From Bacteroidales bacterium (lineage in GTDB: Bacteria; Bacteroidota; Bacteroidia; Bacteroidales; UBA932): a stretch of DNA of 64,000 bases. Each line of letters starts with the position of its first letter. Positions within the stretch are counted from its first letter, which is position 1. The notes beneath the pieces were generated by a model. It was not told the origin of the DNA. It was given only the letters and a program-made list of their open reading frames with translations, and did no database searches. The DNA is taken from positions 45,759 through 109,758 of the forward strand of contig JAFUDQ010000009.1 in assembly GCA_017459075.1 (NCBI GenBank), in the 5' to 3' direction. The translations under genes were made by a program, and so were the position numbers. Shown one piece after another: positions 34,721 through 43,718 of the stretch.

Positions 34721-37351
34721 ATGAAGAGATTTATTGCATTGATTGTTCTTGCCCTGTACCCTCTTTATTCGTGGGGACAGAGTTCCATCAAGGTGCAGGG
34801 ACAGAACATTGTGGCATTGGACGAACAGTTTTCCGTCACCTTCGTCATAGATTCGAAGCAGGACAAGCGGCCGACGGATTTCCGCTGGTCTCCCGGAGAC
34901 GACTTCCAGGTGGTCTGGGGGCCTCAGACAGGGACATCGACCTCCTTCGTTTCAAATAACGGAGTTACGTCCACATCGTCACAATATACCTATTCTTATA
35001 TATTGCTTGCCCGCAAGGAGGGAAAATTCCAGCTTCCGGCTGCCACAGCGTCCGTTGATGGCAATCAGATTAGTTCCAAACCTTATTCCGTGGAAGTAGT
35101 CAAGGGCGATGCTTCTGCCAGCGGCTCTGCTTCCGGTTCTGCAAAGAGCTCATCTTCAAAGAGTTCCGCATCTTCCAGGGGCGCGGAGATTTCTTCAGAG
35201 GATTTGTTCATGAGGCTTGTCCTTAGCCGTAAGAGTGCGGTGATAGGGGAGCCTGTGACGGCTGTGCTGAAGCTTTACCAGAAGGTTGATATCGCCGGAT
35301 TTGAGGATGTACGTTTCCCTGCTTTCAATGGTTTCTGGAGCCAGCCCCTGGAGCAGCCTATAAACATTAATTTCCAAAGGGAAGTGCTCGGGGATAAGAT
35401 TTATAACAGCGCCGTTCTTCGCAGCTGGGTGCTTGTGCCCCAGCAGGCTGGAGAGCTTTCAATTGACGCTTCTGAGCTGACTTGCATTGTTAACATTACC
35501 GTTCCTGGCCGCAGCTCATCCATTTTCGACAGTTTCTTCGATGACAATGTGCGCTCTATCCGAAAGAGGGTTATAGCTCCTGCCGTCAAGCTGCCTGTAA
35601 GCAAGCTTCCGGCCGGGGAACCTGCTTCATTTGGCGGCGGTGTTGGTAAATATACAATGACGGCAACCCTTAGCCGTGATTCCCTAGCCGCGCACGAGGC
35701 TGCTTCGCTTACCATTACGATTTCCGGAGAGGGTAATGTGAGCCTTCTGGAGGCTCCAAAGGTTAATTTTCCTCCGGATTTTGAGGTTTATGACGTCAAG
35801 GCTACTGACAAGACTACCCGTGGCGGAACTTCTGGAAGCAAGTCTTTCGAGTATCCTTTCATCCCCCGCAGCAGGGGTAACTTTACCCTTGAACCTGTGG
35901 AGTGGACTTATTATGACATTAATTCCCGTAAGTGGGTAACGCTTACCACGGAGCCCATGGATATTCCTGTTTCCGGCGAGGCTTCAGTTCCTTCCGGTGC
36001 TTCCCAGCCCGGTGGAATCAGGCTTCCTGAGCGCTCCGGCGTGAGAACTCTGTCAGAGGACATCAGGTATATCCGTACCGGACGCCCAGGCCTTGGCAAG
36101 GGCTCTCCGATGCTGCTTTCCCGCCCCGTTTATCCCGTTCTTCTTGTGCTGATGCTTCTTGGCTCCGCCGGCTACGTGCTGGTTCGCAAGCGTAATGACA
36201 GGCGTAAGGCCGATGTTGCCGGTACCCGTAACCGCCGCGCTACAAAAATGGCTCTTAAGAGGTTGTCCGCATCAAAGGCCTTCCTTGAAAAGAATCTTGA
36301 CTCTGCCTTTTATGAGGAGCTCCACAAAGCCCTTACAGGTTTTATCTCAGACAAGTTCAATATGCCCCAGGAGGCCCTGGATAAGGAAAATATTGCTTCC
36401 AGGCTGCGTGAGGGGGGTGTTTCTGAGAGCTTGGCCGAAGAGTTTGTCGGGCTTCTTGATACCTGCGAGTTCGCCCGTTATTCCCCGGCTTCCGGTGAGG
36501 GTGCGCTTCAGGCTCATTATGACACTGCCGCAAGGGTTATTTCTTCAATTGATTCTACCATGAAGACCAAGGGTTCTTCTTCCAAGGCCGTTGCCTCTGC
36601 CCTGGCTCTGCTTCTGGCAGTCTCCGGTATATCGGCATCGGCTGCCGTTTCGCCGGCCGACTCCCTTTGGACAGAGGGCGTTGAGGCTTATGCCGACGGA
36701 CTTTGGACCGATGCTGCCGGGTGCTGGCAAACACTTGAGGATGAGGGATATATATCTTCCACCCTTAGCTATAATCTTGGCAATGCATACTTTAAATCCG
36801 GGGACATCGCCTGTGCAATCATTCATTATGAGAGGGCTCTTAAGGCCGATCCTTCTTTTGCCGATGCCCGTAATAATCTGGAGTATGCAAACTCGCTGGT
36901 ACAGGACAGGATTGATGTCGTTCCAGAGTTTATTCTTGAGGCTTGGGGCAGAAGTGCCTGCTACAGTCTTAATTCCGATGTGTGGGCAGTTCTTTCGCTG
37001 ATTTTCTTTGCGGCATTCTGCCTCCTTGCCGTTACTTTCCTTCTTTCAGATGGAAAGAGGCGCAGGAGGAGTTTCTACGGAGGCATCATCGCCCTAATCA
37101 TCTTCCTTCTGGCTTTGGATTTTGCCAATTGGCAGAGGACTGAGTTCGGCAAGAAGGATGCTGCCATTGTCATGGCTCCTGTTTCGCCTGTGAAGAATTC
37201 TCCCGCCGGAGGAACATCGGCAAAAGACCTCTTTATCCTGCATGAGGGCGTAAAGGTGAAGGTTCTTGACAATGTTGGCCAGTATAGCAATATAGAGCTG
37301 TCTGACGGCCGTCAGGGCTGGATTAAGACCTCTGAAATTGAAATCATTTAA
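34721..37351 (+). CDS. BatD-BatE fusion protein
   Basis: The ATG at 34721, 4 bp after batC, gives a clean signal peptide (MKRFIALIVLALYPLYSWGQ), so it is preferred to 34688. The product is 876 aa. The first 600 or so residues are BatD-like: beta-rich extracytoplasmic domains, a helix near SRPVYPVLLVLMLLGSAGYV, and a helical tail. Then, from an in-frame ATG at 36560, comes a signal-like stretch (VASALALLLAVSGISASAA), a TPR region, two helices and a C-terminal SH3-like domain ending GWIKTSEIEII, which is the BatE layout. The two are separate genes in Bacteroides fragilis. Internal initiation at 36560 is possible. Confidence 0.82.
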   Translation: MKRFIALIVLALYPLYSWGQSSIKVQGQNIVALDEQFSVTFVIDSKQDKRPTDFRWSPGDDFQVVWGPQTGTSTSFVSNNGVTSTSSQYTYSYILLARKEGKFQLPAATASVDGNQISSKPYSVEVVKGDASASGSASGSAKSSSSKSSASSRGAEISSEDLFMRLVLSRKSAVIGEPVTAVLKLYQKVDIAGFEDVRFPAFNGFWSQPLEQPININFQREVLGDKIYNSAVLRSWVLVPQQAGELSIDASELTCIVNITVPGRSSSIFDSFFDDNVRSIRKRVIAPAVKLPVSKLPAGEPASFGGGVGKYTMTATLSRDSLAAHEAASLTITISGEGNVSLLEAPKVNFPPDFEVYDVKATDKTTRGGTSGSKSFEYPFIPRSRGNFTLEPVEWTYYDINSRKWVTLTTEPMDIPVSGEASVPSGASQPGGIRLPERSGVRTLSEDIRYIRTGRPGLGKGSPMLLSRPVYPVLLVLMLLGSAGYVLVRKRNDRRKADVAGTRNRRATKMALKRLSASKAFLEKNLDSAFYEELHKALTGFISDKFNMPQEALDKENIASRLREGGVSESLAEEFVGLLDTCEFARYSPASGEGALQAHYDTAARVISSIDSTMKTKGSSSKAVASALALLLAVSGISASAAVSPADSLWTEGVEAYADGLWTDAAGCWQTLEDEGYISSTLSYNLGNAYFKSGDIACAIIHYERALKADPSFADARNNLEYANSLVQDRIDVVPEFILEAWGRSACYSLNSDVWAVLSLIFFAAFCLLAVTFLLSDGKRRRRSFYGGIIALIIFLLALDFANWQRTEFGKKDAAIVMAPVSPVKNSPAGGTSAKDLFILHEGVKVKVLDNVGQYSNIELSDGRQGWIKTSEIEII

Positions 37352-37362
37352 TTTTATACAAT

Positions 37363-38001
37363 ATGAATACTTTTATGAAAATCGGCCTTATGGCCGTCGT
37401 GGCTTTGATGTCTGTAGCATGCTGCAGCAATCAGGAGTCCGTTAATCCTGGCAATGCAGCCATTGCAAATATCATGAACCGTAAAAGCGTTCGCAGTTTT
37501 ACTGGCGAAGAAGTTACTCCGGCCCAGCTGGAAGTAGTTCTTAAGGCTGCCATGGCTGCTCCTACAGCTATGAATTATCAGCCTTGGGAGTTCGTCGTTG
37601 TAAATGACAAGGATAAAATCGCAGAGGTTTTTGGTGGCGGTCATCATGGTGAGATGTACACCAATGCCGGCGCTGTTGTCGTTGTCTGTGGTAATACCGT
37701 AATGATGCGCAAGCCTCGCGGTCAGGAGAATGCTCCAGAGGAGGAAGTTCCCAACCAGTTCTGGTATGAGGACTGCGGCGCGGCTACTGAGAACCTTCTT
37801 CTTGCTGTTGAGGCCCAGGGCCTTGGCGCCGTTTGGATCAGCTGCTATCCTATAGAGGGTAAGATTGCCGCAATGCGTGAGGCTTTCGCCCTGCCGGAGA
37901 ACATTATGCCTTTCGCTATTGTTCCAATCGGTCATCCCGCCGGCGATGACCAGCCCAAAGACAAGTGGAAACCGGAGAAGATTCACTACAATTCCTTCTA
38001 A
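37363..38001 (+). CDS. Nitroreductase-family lipoprotein
   Basis: The 212-aa protein starts with a lipobox-type signal (MAVVALMSVACCSN, Cys20 or Cys21), then a nitroreductase-like flavoprotein domain. Visible family features are NRKSVRSFTGEEVTPAQLE, AAPTAMNYQPWEFVVV and GLGAVWISCYPIEGKI. Nitroreductases use FMN and NAD(P)H and are usually cytoplasmic, so the lipoprotein signal is unusual. The gene starts 11 bp after the BatD-E fusion, probably in the same operon, which fits a redox or oxygen-stress role. The upstream ATG at 37363 and the internal one at 37375 are both possible. Confidence 0.82.
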   Translation: MNTFMKIGLMAVVALMSVACCSNQESVNPGNAAIANIMNRKSVRSFTGEEVTPAQLEVVLKAAMAAPTAMNYQPWEFVVVNDKDKIAEVFGGGHHGEMYTNAGAVVVVCGNTVMMRKPRGQENAPEEEVPNQFWYEDCGAATENLLLAVEAQGLGAVWISCYPIEGKIAAMREAFALPENIMPFAIVPIGHPAGDDQPKDKWKPEKIHYNSF

Positions 38002-38002
38002 G

Positions 38003-38113
38003 GCGTTTCCCGTAAGTGGCTGAATAATAGTATTTTAGCTAAAAGCCTGGTACGAAATCCCGTACCAGGCTTTTGCTTAAGTAATTGTGCTTTAAATAGT
38101 TACAAAAAACACA
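38003..38113. repeat. Short mobile-type element, copy 1, with central hairpin
   Basis: The ends read GCGTTTcccGTAA and TTACaAAAAACaCA, an imperfect inverted terminal pair. The centre is a 14-bp stem (AAAAGCCTGGTACG, 38041-38054 and 38061-38074). About 90 bp match the copy at 41573-41682 in the reverse orientation almost exactly. The central hairpin may also serve as a terminator for the nitroreductase gene. Confidence 0.85.
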
Positions 38114-38172
38114 TATTGTCCCGTCCTTGTTGTCCGTGTAGCCAAAAGGGCAAGGTTTGATTGGCGTATGGT

Positions 38173-38203
38173 TTTGGAATACTGAAATTAATGAGTATAT
38201 TTG
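38173..38203 (+). promoter_or_regulatory. Bacteroidota-type promoter for the tricorn-like protease
   Basis: TTTTG ending at 38176, a 19-base gap and TATATTTG (38196-38203) match the consensus. The implied leader to the ATG at 38259 is about 50 nt, which argues against the upstream start at 38157. Confidence 0.7.
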
Positions 38204-38258
38204 GAAGGAATCAAGAGAGTCGGTCTCTTTGAATCACATTTCAAACACGAATTGTAAT

Positions 38259-41200
38259 ATGAAAAAAATCCTCACATTGATTTTGCTGGCGGCCGGAGTT
38301 TCACTGCCCGCAGCACGGGCCGCACAGGCAGCAGGGCAGGAAGAAGCAAGGCTTCTCCGTTTCCCTGCAACCAACGGAAAAGACGTGGTATTCTCATATG
38401 CCGGAGACCTGTGGACCGTACCAATCCAGGGCGGAAAAGCCAGCAGGCTTACCTCCCACATCGGCTATGAAATGTTCGCAAAATACAGCCCGGACGGCCA
38501 GACCATAGCCTTCACCGGTGAGTATGACGGTAACCGCGAGGTCTACAGCATCCCCGCCTGGGGCGGAGAGCCTGTTCGCCTTACATACACCAGCACTAAC
38601 GAAAGGGATAACCTGGGTGACCGCATGGGCCCCAATAACATGGTCATGGCCTGGAGCCCGGACGGAAAGAAAATCGTCTATCGCAACAGGATAAGTGAAA
38701 GCTTTGACGGCAAGCTTTGGACAATTTCCAGGGACGGCGGAATGCCGGAGCTAATACCCCTCCCGGAAGGCGGATGGTGCAGCTATTCCCCTGACGGCAG
38801 CAAGCTGGCCTACAACCGCGTTATGCGCGAATTCCGTACATGGAAGTATTACCGCGGCGGCATGGCCGACGATATCTGGATTTACGACCCCAAGGCCGGA
38901 AAAGTGACAAATATCACAAATAACGACGCCCAGGATATCTTCCCCATGTGGATAGGGGACGAGATTTTCTTTGCATCGGACCGGGATATGATTATGAACC
39001 TCTTTTCATATAACACAAAGACCGGCCAGACCACCAAAGTCACCAGCTTTAAGGACTACGACGTCAAGTTCCCGTCAACCGACGGCCATGTAATCGTCTT
39101 TGAAAACGCAGGATGGATTTACAAGTTCGATCCGGCTACCCGCAAGAGCGAGAAAATAACCGTTACACTGGCCTCTGACGCCGTTTACGGCCGCACTGAG
39201 CGCCGCGATGTAAAGGATAATGTTACGGCTGCAAGCCTTGCTCCCGACGGTTCCCGCGTTGTCGTTACCGCGCGTGGAGAGGTCTTTGACCTTCCCGTTG
39301 GAAAGGGCGTTACCCGCAACCTTACCCGCTCCTCCAACTCCAACGACCGCGGTGCCGCATGGAGCCCGGACGGAAAGAGCATTGCCTGGATTGGCGACTC
39401 TACAGGAGAGACGGAGATTTATCTTTATGACGTAAAAGCCGGCTCCGTAAAACAGCTAACTAAAGGCGCTGATACCTATATCAGAGGCCTTCAGTGGGCT
39501 CCGGATAGCAAGCACATTTATTATACAGACAGGAAGAATCGCTTCGTGGAGGTAAATCCTGCTAACGGCAGCAAGCGCACCGTGATGCAGGATGAATTCG
39601 GCGAGTTCCGCGGCGTAAGCATCTCCCCGGACAGCAAATGGCTCGCCTACACCCGTTCCGCCTCCAACGAAATGGGAATCGTTTACCTTCGAAGCATCGC
39701 CGACGGTAAAGAATATCCCGTTACCGACAGATGGTACAACAGCGGCGGCCCCACCTTCTCTACCGACGGTAAGTATTTGATTTTCACCAGCGACCGTGAC
39801 ATGCATCCCCAGTACAGCCGCATTGAGTGGAATTATTCTTACGGCGATATGAGCGGCGTCTATATGGCCCTTCTTGCTGCCGATACGCCTTCACCACTTC
39901 TACCCACTGATCCTGAGGTAAAGGCCGATGCTGCTGAAAAGGCTGCGCCGGCGAAGCCAGCCGGCCATGAGGCCAAAAAGGCTGAAGCGAAGCCTGAAAA
40001 GCTGGCTGTGACCGTAAAGATTGATCCGGAAGGCATCGGCGAAAGGATTGTAAAACTTCCCATAACAGGACGCCGTTTCTACTGCGACGGCAAGAGCCTA
40101 TGGTATATCGGCCGCGGAGGAACACGCATTTTCACCTTCAAGGATGGCAAGGATGAGGCGTGCTGCGATGCTTCCATCGACGTTACTCCGGGTTCAAAGC
40201 AGGCCCTCCTTCGCAAAGGCGGAAAGCTTTATACTGCTGCCGTCGGCCCTAAAATGGCACTCAAGGTGCCCGTGGACTTCAGCGGGCTTGTAACCACCAT
40301 AGATTATTCCCAGGAATGGGCCCAGCTTTACGACGAAGTCTGGCGTGCATTCCGCGACGGATACTATCTTGAAAACATGCACGGACGCGACTGGAAGGCC
40401 ATCAAGAAAAAGTATGAAGTTTTGCTCCCGTTCGCACGTACCCGTCTGGACGTCAATTACTTGCTTGGCGAGATGATAGGCGAAGTTGCTTCCGGTCACT
40501 GCTATGTTACCCCGGGCGAATATCCCAAGCCGGAGCGCATCAAAATGGGCCTTCTGGGAGCCGAATTCTCCAAGGTAAAAGATGGCTTCCGCATAGACAA
40601 GATACTTGAAGGGGCCACCTACAGGCCTGAGCTCCGCTCTCCTCTTACCGAACCCGGCCTTGGCGTCAAGGAGGGCGATGTCATCACAGCTATTGACGGA
40701 GTATCCCTGGCCGATGTTGACAATATCTTCAAGCTGCTTGTAGGCAAGGCAAACGTCCTTACGGAGCTTACCATTAACGGAAGGAAGGTTGTGGTCAAGC
40801 CTATCGCCGACGAAGACCCTCTCTACCACTATGCATGGGTTCAGAAGAATATCCGAACAGTAGAAAAGCTCTCCGGAGGCCGTGTGGGCTATATTTACAT
40901 TCCTGACATGGGGCCCGAAGGACTTAATGAATGGGCCCGTTACTACTATCCCCAGCTGGATAAGGAGGCTCTTATTATTGACGATCGTGCCAACGGTGGC
41001 GGCAATATTTCGCCGATGATTATAGAGAGGCTCCAGCGCAAGCCTTACCGCCTTACCATGCGCCGAGGTTCTTCACGCGTCGGAACGATTCCGGAGGGAA
41101 CCCACTACGGGCCTAAGGTGCTGTTAATCAACAAGTACTCTGCTTCTGACGGAGACCTCTTCCCTTGGAGCTTCAAGGCTAACAAACTTGGAACAGTCAT

Positions 41201-41507
41201 CGGAACACGCACTTGGGGTGGTATCGTCGGAATCAGCGGACCGCTCCCGTATGTCGATGGGACCGACGTCCGCGTCCCGTTCTTCACCAATTACGATGCA
41301 GCTACGGGCCAGTGGATTGTTGAAAACCATGGAGTAGACCCTGACATCCTTCTGGACAATGACCCCATTGTTGAGGCGGCAGGCACAGACCAGCAGTTGG
41401 AGAAGGCGGTTCAGGTTGCCCTGGAGCAGCTTAAAGACCGTAAACCCCTGCCAGAAGTTCCCGCTCCCAGAACCTTCAAGGACCTCGGCCTCCCCGAAAG
41501 GTTCTAA
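38259..41507 (+). CDS. Tricorn-like S41 protease, secreted
   Basis: The ATG at 38259 begins a signal peptide (MKKILTLILLAAGVSLPAARA) and lies downstream of the promoter, giving about 1082 aa. The domains follow the tricorn order: a TolB-like beta-propeller with repeated SPDG motifs (about 25-310), a second propeller (about 340-540), and an Ala/Lys-rich linker near residue 590. A PDZ domain (about 780-850, LGVKEGDVITAIDGVSL) and an S41 peptidase core come last. The nucleophile region is SASDGDLFPWSF followed by GTRTWGGIVGI. Tricorn proteases cut peptides of 6-12 residues, and the signal peptide implies periplasmic peptide processing. Two inverted repeat elements flank the gene. Confidence 0.88.
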   Translation: MKKILTLILLAAGVSLPAARAAQAAGQEEARLLRFPATNGKDVVFSYAGDLWTVPIQGGKASRLTSHIGYEMFAKYSPDGQTIAFTGEYDGNREVYSIPAWGGEPVRLTYTSTNERDNLGDRMGPNNMVMAWSPDGKKIVYRNRISESFDGKLWTISRDGGMPELIPLPEGGWCSYSPDGSKLAYNRVMREFRTWKYYRGGMADDIWIYDPKAGKVTNITNNDAQDIFPMWIGDEIFFASDRDMIMNLFSYNTKTGQTTKVTSFKDYDVKFPSTDGHVIVFENAGWIYKFDPATRKSEKITVTLASDAVYGRTERRDVKDNVTAASLAPDGSRVVVTARGEVFDLPVGKGVTRNLTRSSNSNDRGAAWSPDGKSIAWIGDSTGETEIYLYDVKAGSVKQLTKGADTYIRGLQWAPDSKHIYYTDRKNRFVEVNPANGSKRTVMQDEFGEFRGVSISPDSKWLAYTRSASNEMGIVYLRSIADGKEYPVTDRWYNSGGPTFSTDGKYLIFTSDRDMHPQYSRIEWNYSYGDMSGVYMALLAADTPSPLLPTDPEVKADAAEKAAPAKPAGHEAKKAEAKPEKLAVTVKIDPEGIGERIVKLPITGRRFYCDGKSLWYIGRGGTRIFTFKDGKDEACCDASIDVTPGSKQALLRKGGKLYTAAVGPKMALKVPVDFSGLVTTIDYSQEWAQLYDEVWRAFRDGYYLENMHGRDWKAIKKKYEVLLPFARTRLDVNYLLGEMIGEVASGHCYVTPGEYPKPERIKMGLLGAEFSKVKDGFRIDKILEGATYRPELRSPLTEPGLGVKEGDVITAIDGVSLADVDNIFKLLVGKANVLTELTINGRKVVVKPIADEDPLYHYAWVQKNIRTVEKLSGGRVGYIYIPDMGPEGLNEWARYYYPQLDKEALIIDDRANGGGNISPMIIERLQRKPYRLTMRRGSSRVGTIPEGTHYGPKVLLINKYSASDGDLFPWSFKANKLGTVIGTRTWGGIVGISGPLPYVDGTDVRVPFFTNYDAATGQWIVENHGVDPDILLDNDPIVEAAGTDQQLEKAVQVALEQLKDRKPLPEVPAPRTFKDLGLPERF

Positions 41508-41572
41508 GCGTGTCGAAAGGTTCTAACCTTTCCAAAACATAGCATAAAAACGGCACTTCGCAAAGACAACGG

Positions 41573-41682
41573 GCGTTTTTCGTAACTATTTAAAGCACAA
41601 TTACTTAAGCAAAAGCCTGGTACGGGATTTCGTACCAGGCTTTTAGCTAAAATACTATTATTCAGAAACTTACGAAAAACGC
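41573..41682. repeat. Short mobile-type element, copy 2 (inverted relative to copy 1)
   Basis: The ends are GCGTTTTTCGTAA and TTACGAAAAACGC, here a perfect 13-bp inverted terminal repeat. The central hairpin (about 41611-41644) is the same as in copy 1. A GTCCCGTCCTTG stretch follows this copy (41688-41699) and also follows copy 1 (38118-38129). Confidence 0.87.
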
Positions 41683-41737
41683 AGGGTGTCCCGTCCTTGA
41701 AAAGGCAAAGGTACTGTTGCTCTGTCCTAAGGTATTG

Positions 41738-42274
41738 TTACTTGCTGAGACCGCTGTGCAGGTGCCAGAGGATGATGCCGATGGAGACGGAGACGTTGAA
41801 GGAGTGCTTGGTGCCGTACTGGGGAATCTCCAGGGAGCAGTCAGAGGCGTCCACGGCATCTTGCGAGACCCCGTCTACTTCGTTGCCGAAAACCACGGCG
41901 TACTTGCGGCCGGGTTCAGGCACAAAAGAGTCCAGTTTCACTGACTCAGTGGTCTGCTCTGCACTCACTATCGTATACCCCTGGGCCCGGAGCGAGCGAA
42001 TCGCCTCCATGGTGTCCGCCGCATACTCCCAGGGAACGCTGAACTCAGCCCCAAGCGCGGACTTGTGAATTTCTGCCGACGGGGGAGTGGCGCAAATCCC
42101 GCAAAGCCATATTTTATCGGCCTTGAAACAATCGGCTGTCCTGAAAGCCGAGCCAACATTGTGCGCACTGCGGATATTGTCAAGTACCACAGCCAAACCT
42201 GAACCGGGGCGCTCGCGGTATTCGGCAGCGTCCATCCGGCCCATTTCTATGCTAAGGAGTTTTCTGTTGCTCAT
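41738..42274 (-). CDS. SpoU/TrmL-like RNA 2'-O-methyltransferase
   Basis: The 178-aa protein is a minimal SPOUT methyltransferase. Its three motifs are clear: DNIRSAHNVGSAFRTAD (motif 1, about 32-48), VFGNEVDGVS (motif 2) and IPQYGTKHSFNVSVS (motif 3), which build the knotted S-adenosylmethionine site. It lacks the N-terminal substrate-binding domain seen in the methyltransferase at 1-336. The target tRNA or rRNA position is unknown. It is divergent from glyA, and a TATCTTTG element lies 8 bases before its ATG (42289-42282). Confidence 0.88.
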   Translation of the reverse strand: MSNRKLLSIEMGRMDAAEYRERPGSGLAVVLDNIRSAHNVGSAFRTADCFKADKIWLCGICATPPSAEIHKSALGAEFSVPWEYAADTMEAIRSLRAQGYTIVSAEQTTESVKLDSFVPEPGRKYAVVFGNEVDGVSQDAVDASDCSLEIPQYGTKHSFNVSVSIGIILWHLHSGLSK

Positions 42275-42277
42275 GAT

Positions 42278-42309
42278 TTTGCAAAGATAGGATTATTTTC
42301 TTATCTTTG
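42278..42309 (+). promoter_or_regulatory. Bacteroidota-type promoter for glyA
   Basis: TTTG (42278-42281), a 20-base gap and TATCTTTG (42302-42309) fit the consensus, giving a leader of about 40 nt. Its -33 part overlaps the minus-strand -7 element (CAAAGATA, 42282-42289) of the divergent methyltransferase, so the two promoters may compete. Confidence 0.68.
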
Positions 42310-42353
42310 TCCGATTATTTGCTTTAGCAAAAAACAAAAACTACATAATTCAT

Positions 42354-43700
42354 ATGAAACAGGACCTACAGGTATTTGACCTCATCAAGAAAGAGAGGGA
42401 AAGGCAGTCATCCGGATTGGAGTTGATTGCATCGGAAAATTATGTTTCAGACCAGGTGCTGGAAGCACTCGGCTCCATCTGCACAAACAAATATGCAGAG
42501 GGCTATCCCGGCAAACGCTATTATGGCGGTTGCGAGGTCGTAGACCAGATAGAGCAGCTGGCAATAGACCGTCTCTGCAAACTTTATGACGCAGAGTATG
42601 CAAACGTACAGCCCCACTCAGGAGCACAGGCAAACATGGCTGTTATCATGGCCTGCCTCAAGCCCGGTGACACTTTCATGGGCCTGGACCTCAGCATGGG
42701 CGGACACCTTACCCACGGTTCACCCGTAAATGCTTCCGGTCTTCTCTATCATCCCGTAGCCTACGGACTGAATCCGGAAACCGGCCGTGTAGATTACGAT
42801 GAAATGGAGCGCAAGGCACTTGAGTGCAAACCCAAGCTCATCATCGGAGGTGCATCGGCTTATTCCCGCGAATGGGACTATGAGCGCATGCGCGCCATCG
42901 CGGACAAGGTAGGCGCAATCCTCTGGATTGACATGGCTCATACTGCCGGCCTCATCGCTGCAGGTCTCCTGAAGAACCCTGTAAAATATGCCCATATCGT
43001 AACATCCACAACCCACAAGACCCTCCGCGGCCCTCGCGGCGGTATCATCCTGATGGGCAAGGACTTCGACAATCCCTGGGGTCTCACAACTCCTAAGGGT
43101 GAGGTCAAGAAGATGAGCGCAATCCTCAATTCAAGCGTATTCCCCGGAATTCAGGGCGGCCCTCTTGAGCATTGTATAGCTTCCAAGGCTGTTGCATTCT
43201 TTGAGGCGATGCAGCCTGAATACAAGCAGTATCAGATGCAGGTTATGTCCAACGCCCGCACCATGTGCGACGAATTCATCGCCCGCGGATACAAGATCAT
43301 CTCCGGAGGTACAGACAACCACCTCATGCTCATCGACCTTCGCACCAAGTTCCCTAACCTCACCGGCAAGGTGGCAGAGAAGGAACTTGTTTCAGCCGAT
43401 ATCACCGTTAACAAGAATATGGTTCCCTTCGACAGCCGCAGCGCCTTCCAGACCTCCGGCCTTCGCGTAGGAACCCCTGCCATCACCTCCCGCGGCTTCG
43501 TAGAGAAGGATATGGTAGACATTGTTGAACTTGTAGATACAGTACTTACAAGCGCAGCCAAGGCATTCGACGCCCTTACAGCCAAGGGTGAACTTACAGA
43601 AGACCAGAAGAAGGCTCTTGAGGCTCACAAAGCTGTGCAGGACGAGGTTCGCCGCAAGGTTCACATGATGACCTCGGGCCGCCCGCTTAACAGATTTTAA
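42354..43700 (+). CDS. glyA: Serine hydroxymethyltransferase
   Basis: The 448-aa PLP enzyme interconverts serine and glycine and feeds one-carbon units to tetrahydrofolate. The PLP-binding lysine is Lys222 in [13 protein letters not shown]. Other signatures are [25 protein letters not shown] and [19 protein letters not shown]. It is slightly longer than E. coli GlyA, as usual for Bacteroidota. It is followed after 18 bp by etfB, so it may share a transcript with the electron-transfer genes. Confidence 0.96.
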   Translation: MKQDLQVFDLIKKERERQSSGLELIASENYVSDQVLEALGSICTNKYAEGYPGKRYYGGCEVVDQIEQLAIDRLCKLYDAEYANVQPHSGAQANMAVIMACLKPGDTFMGLDLSMGGHLTHGSPVNASGLLYHPVAYGLNPETGRVDYDEMERKALECKPKLIIGGASAYSREWDYERMRAIADKVGAILWIDMAHTAGLIAAGLLKNPVKYAHIVTSTTHKTLRGPRGGIILMGKDFDNPWGLTTPKGEVKKMSAILNSSVFPGIQGGPLEHCIASKAVAFFEAMQPEYKQYQMQVMSNARTMCDEFIARGYKIISGGTDNHLMLIDLRTKFPNLTGKVAEKELVSADITVNKNMVPFDSRSAFQTSGLRVGTPAITSRGFVEKDMVDIVELVDTVLTSAAKAFDALTAKGELTEDQKKALEAHKAVQDEVRRKVHMMTSGRPLNRF

Positions 43701-43718
43701 CGTACTAAACCTTATATT

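Noticed and set aside
38157-38258. Longer start for the tricorn-like protease
   Set aside because: It precedes the promoter -7 element and would bury the signal peptide behind 34 residues.
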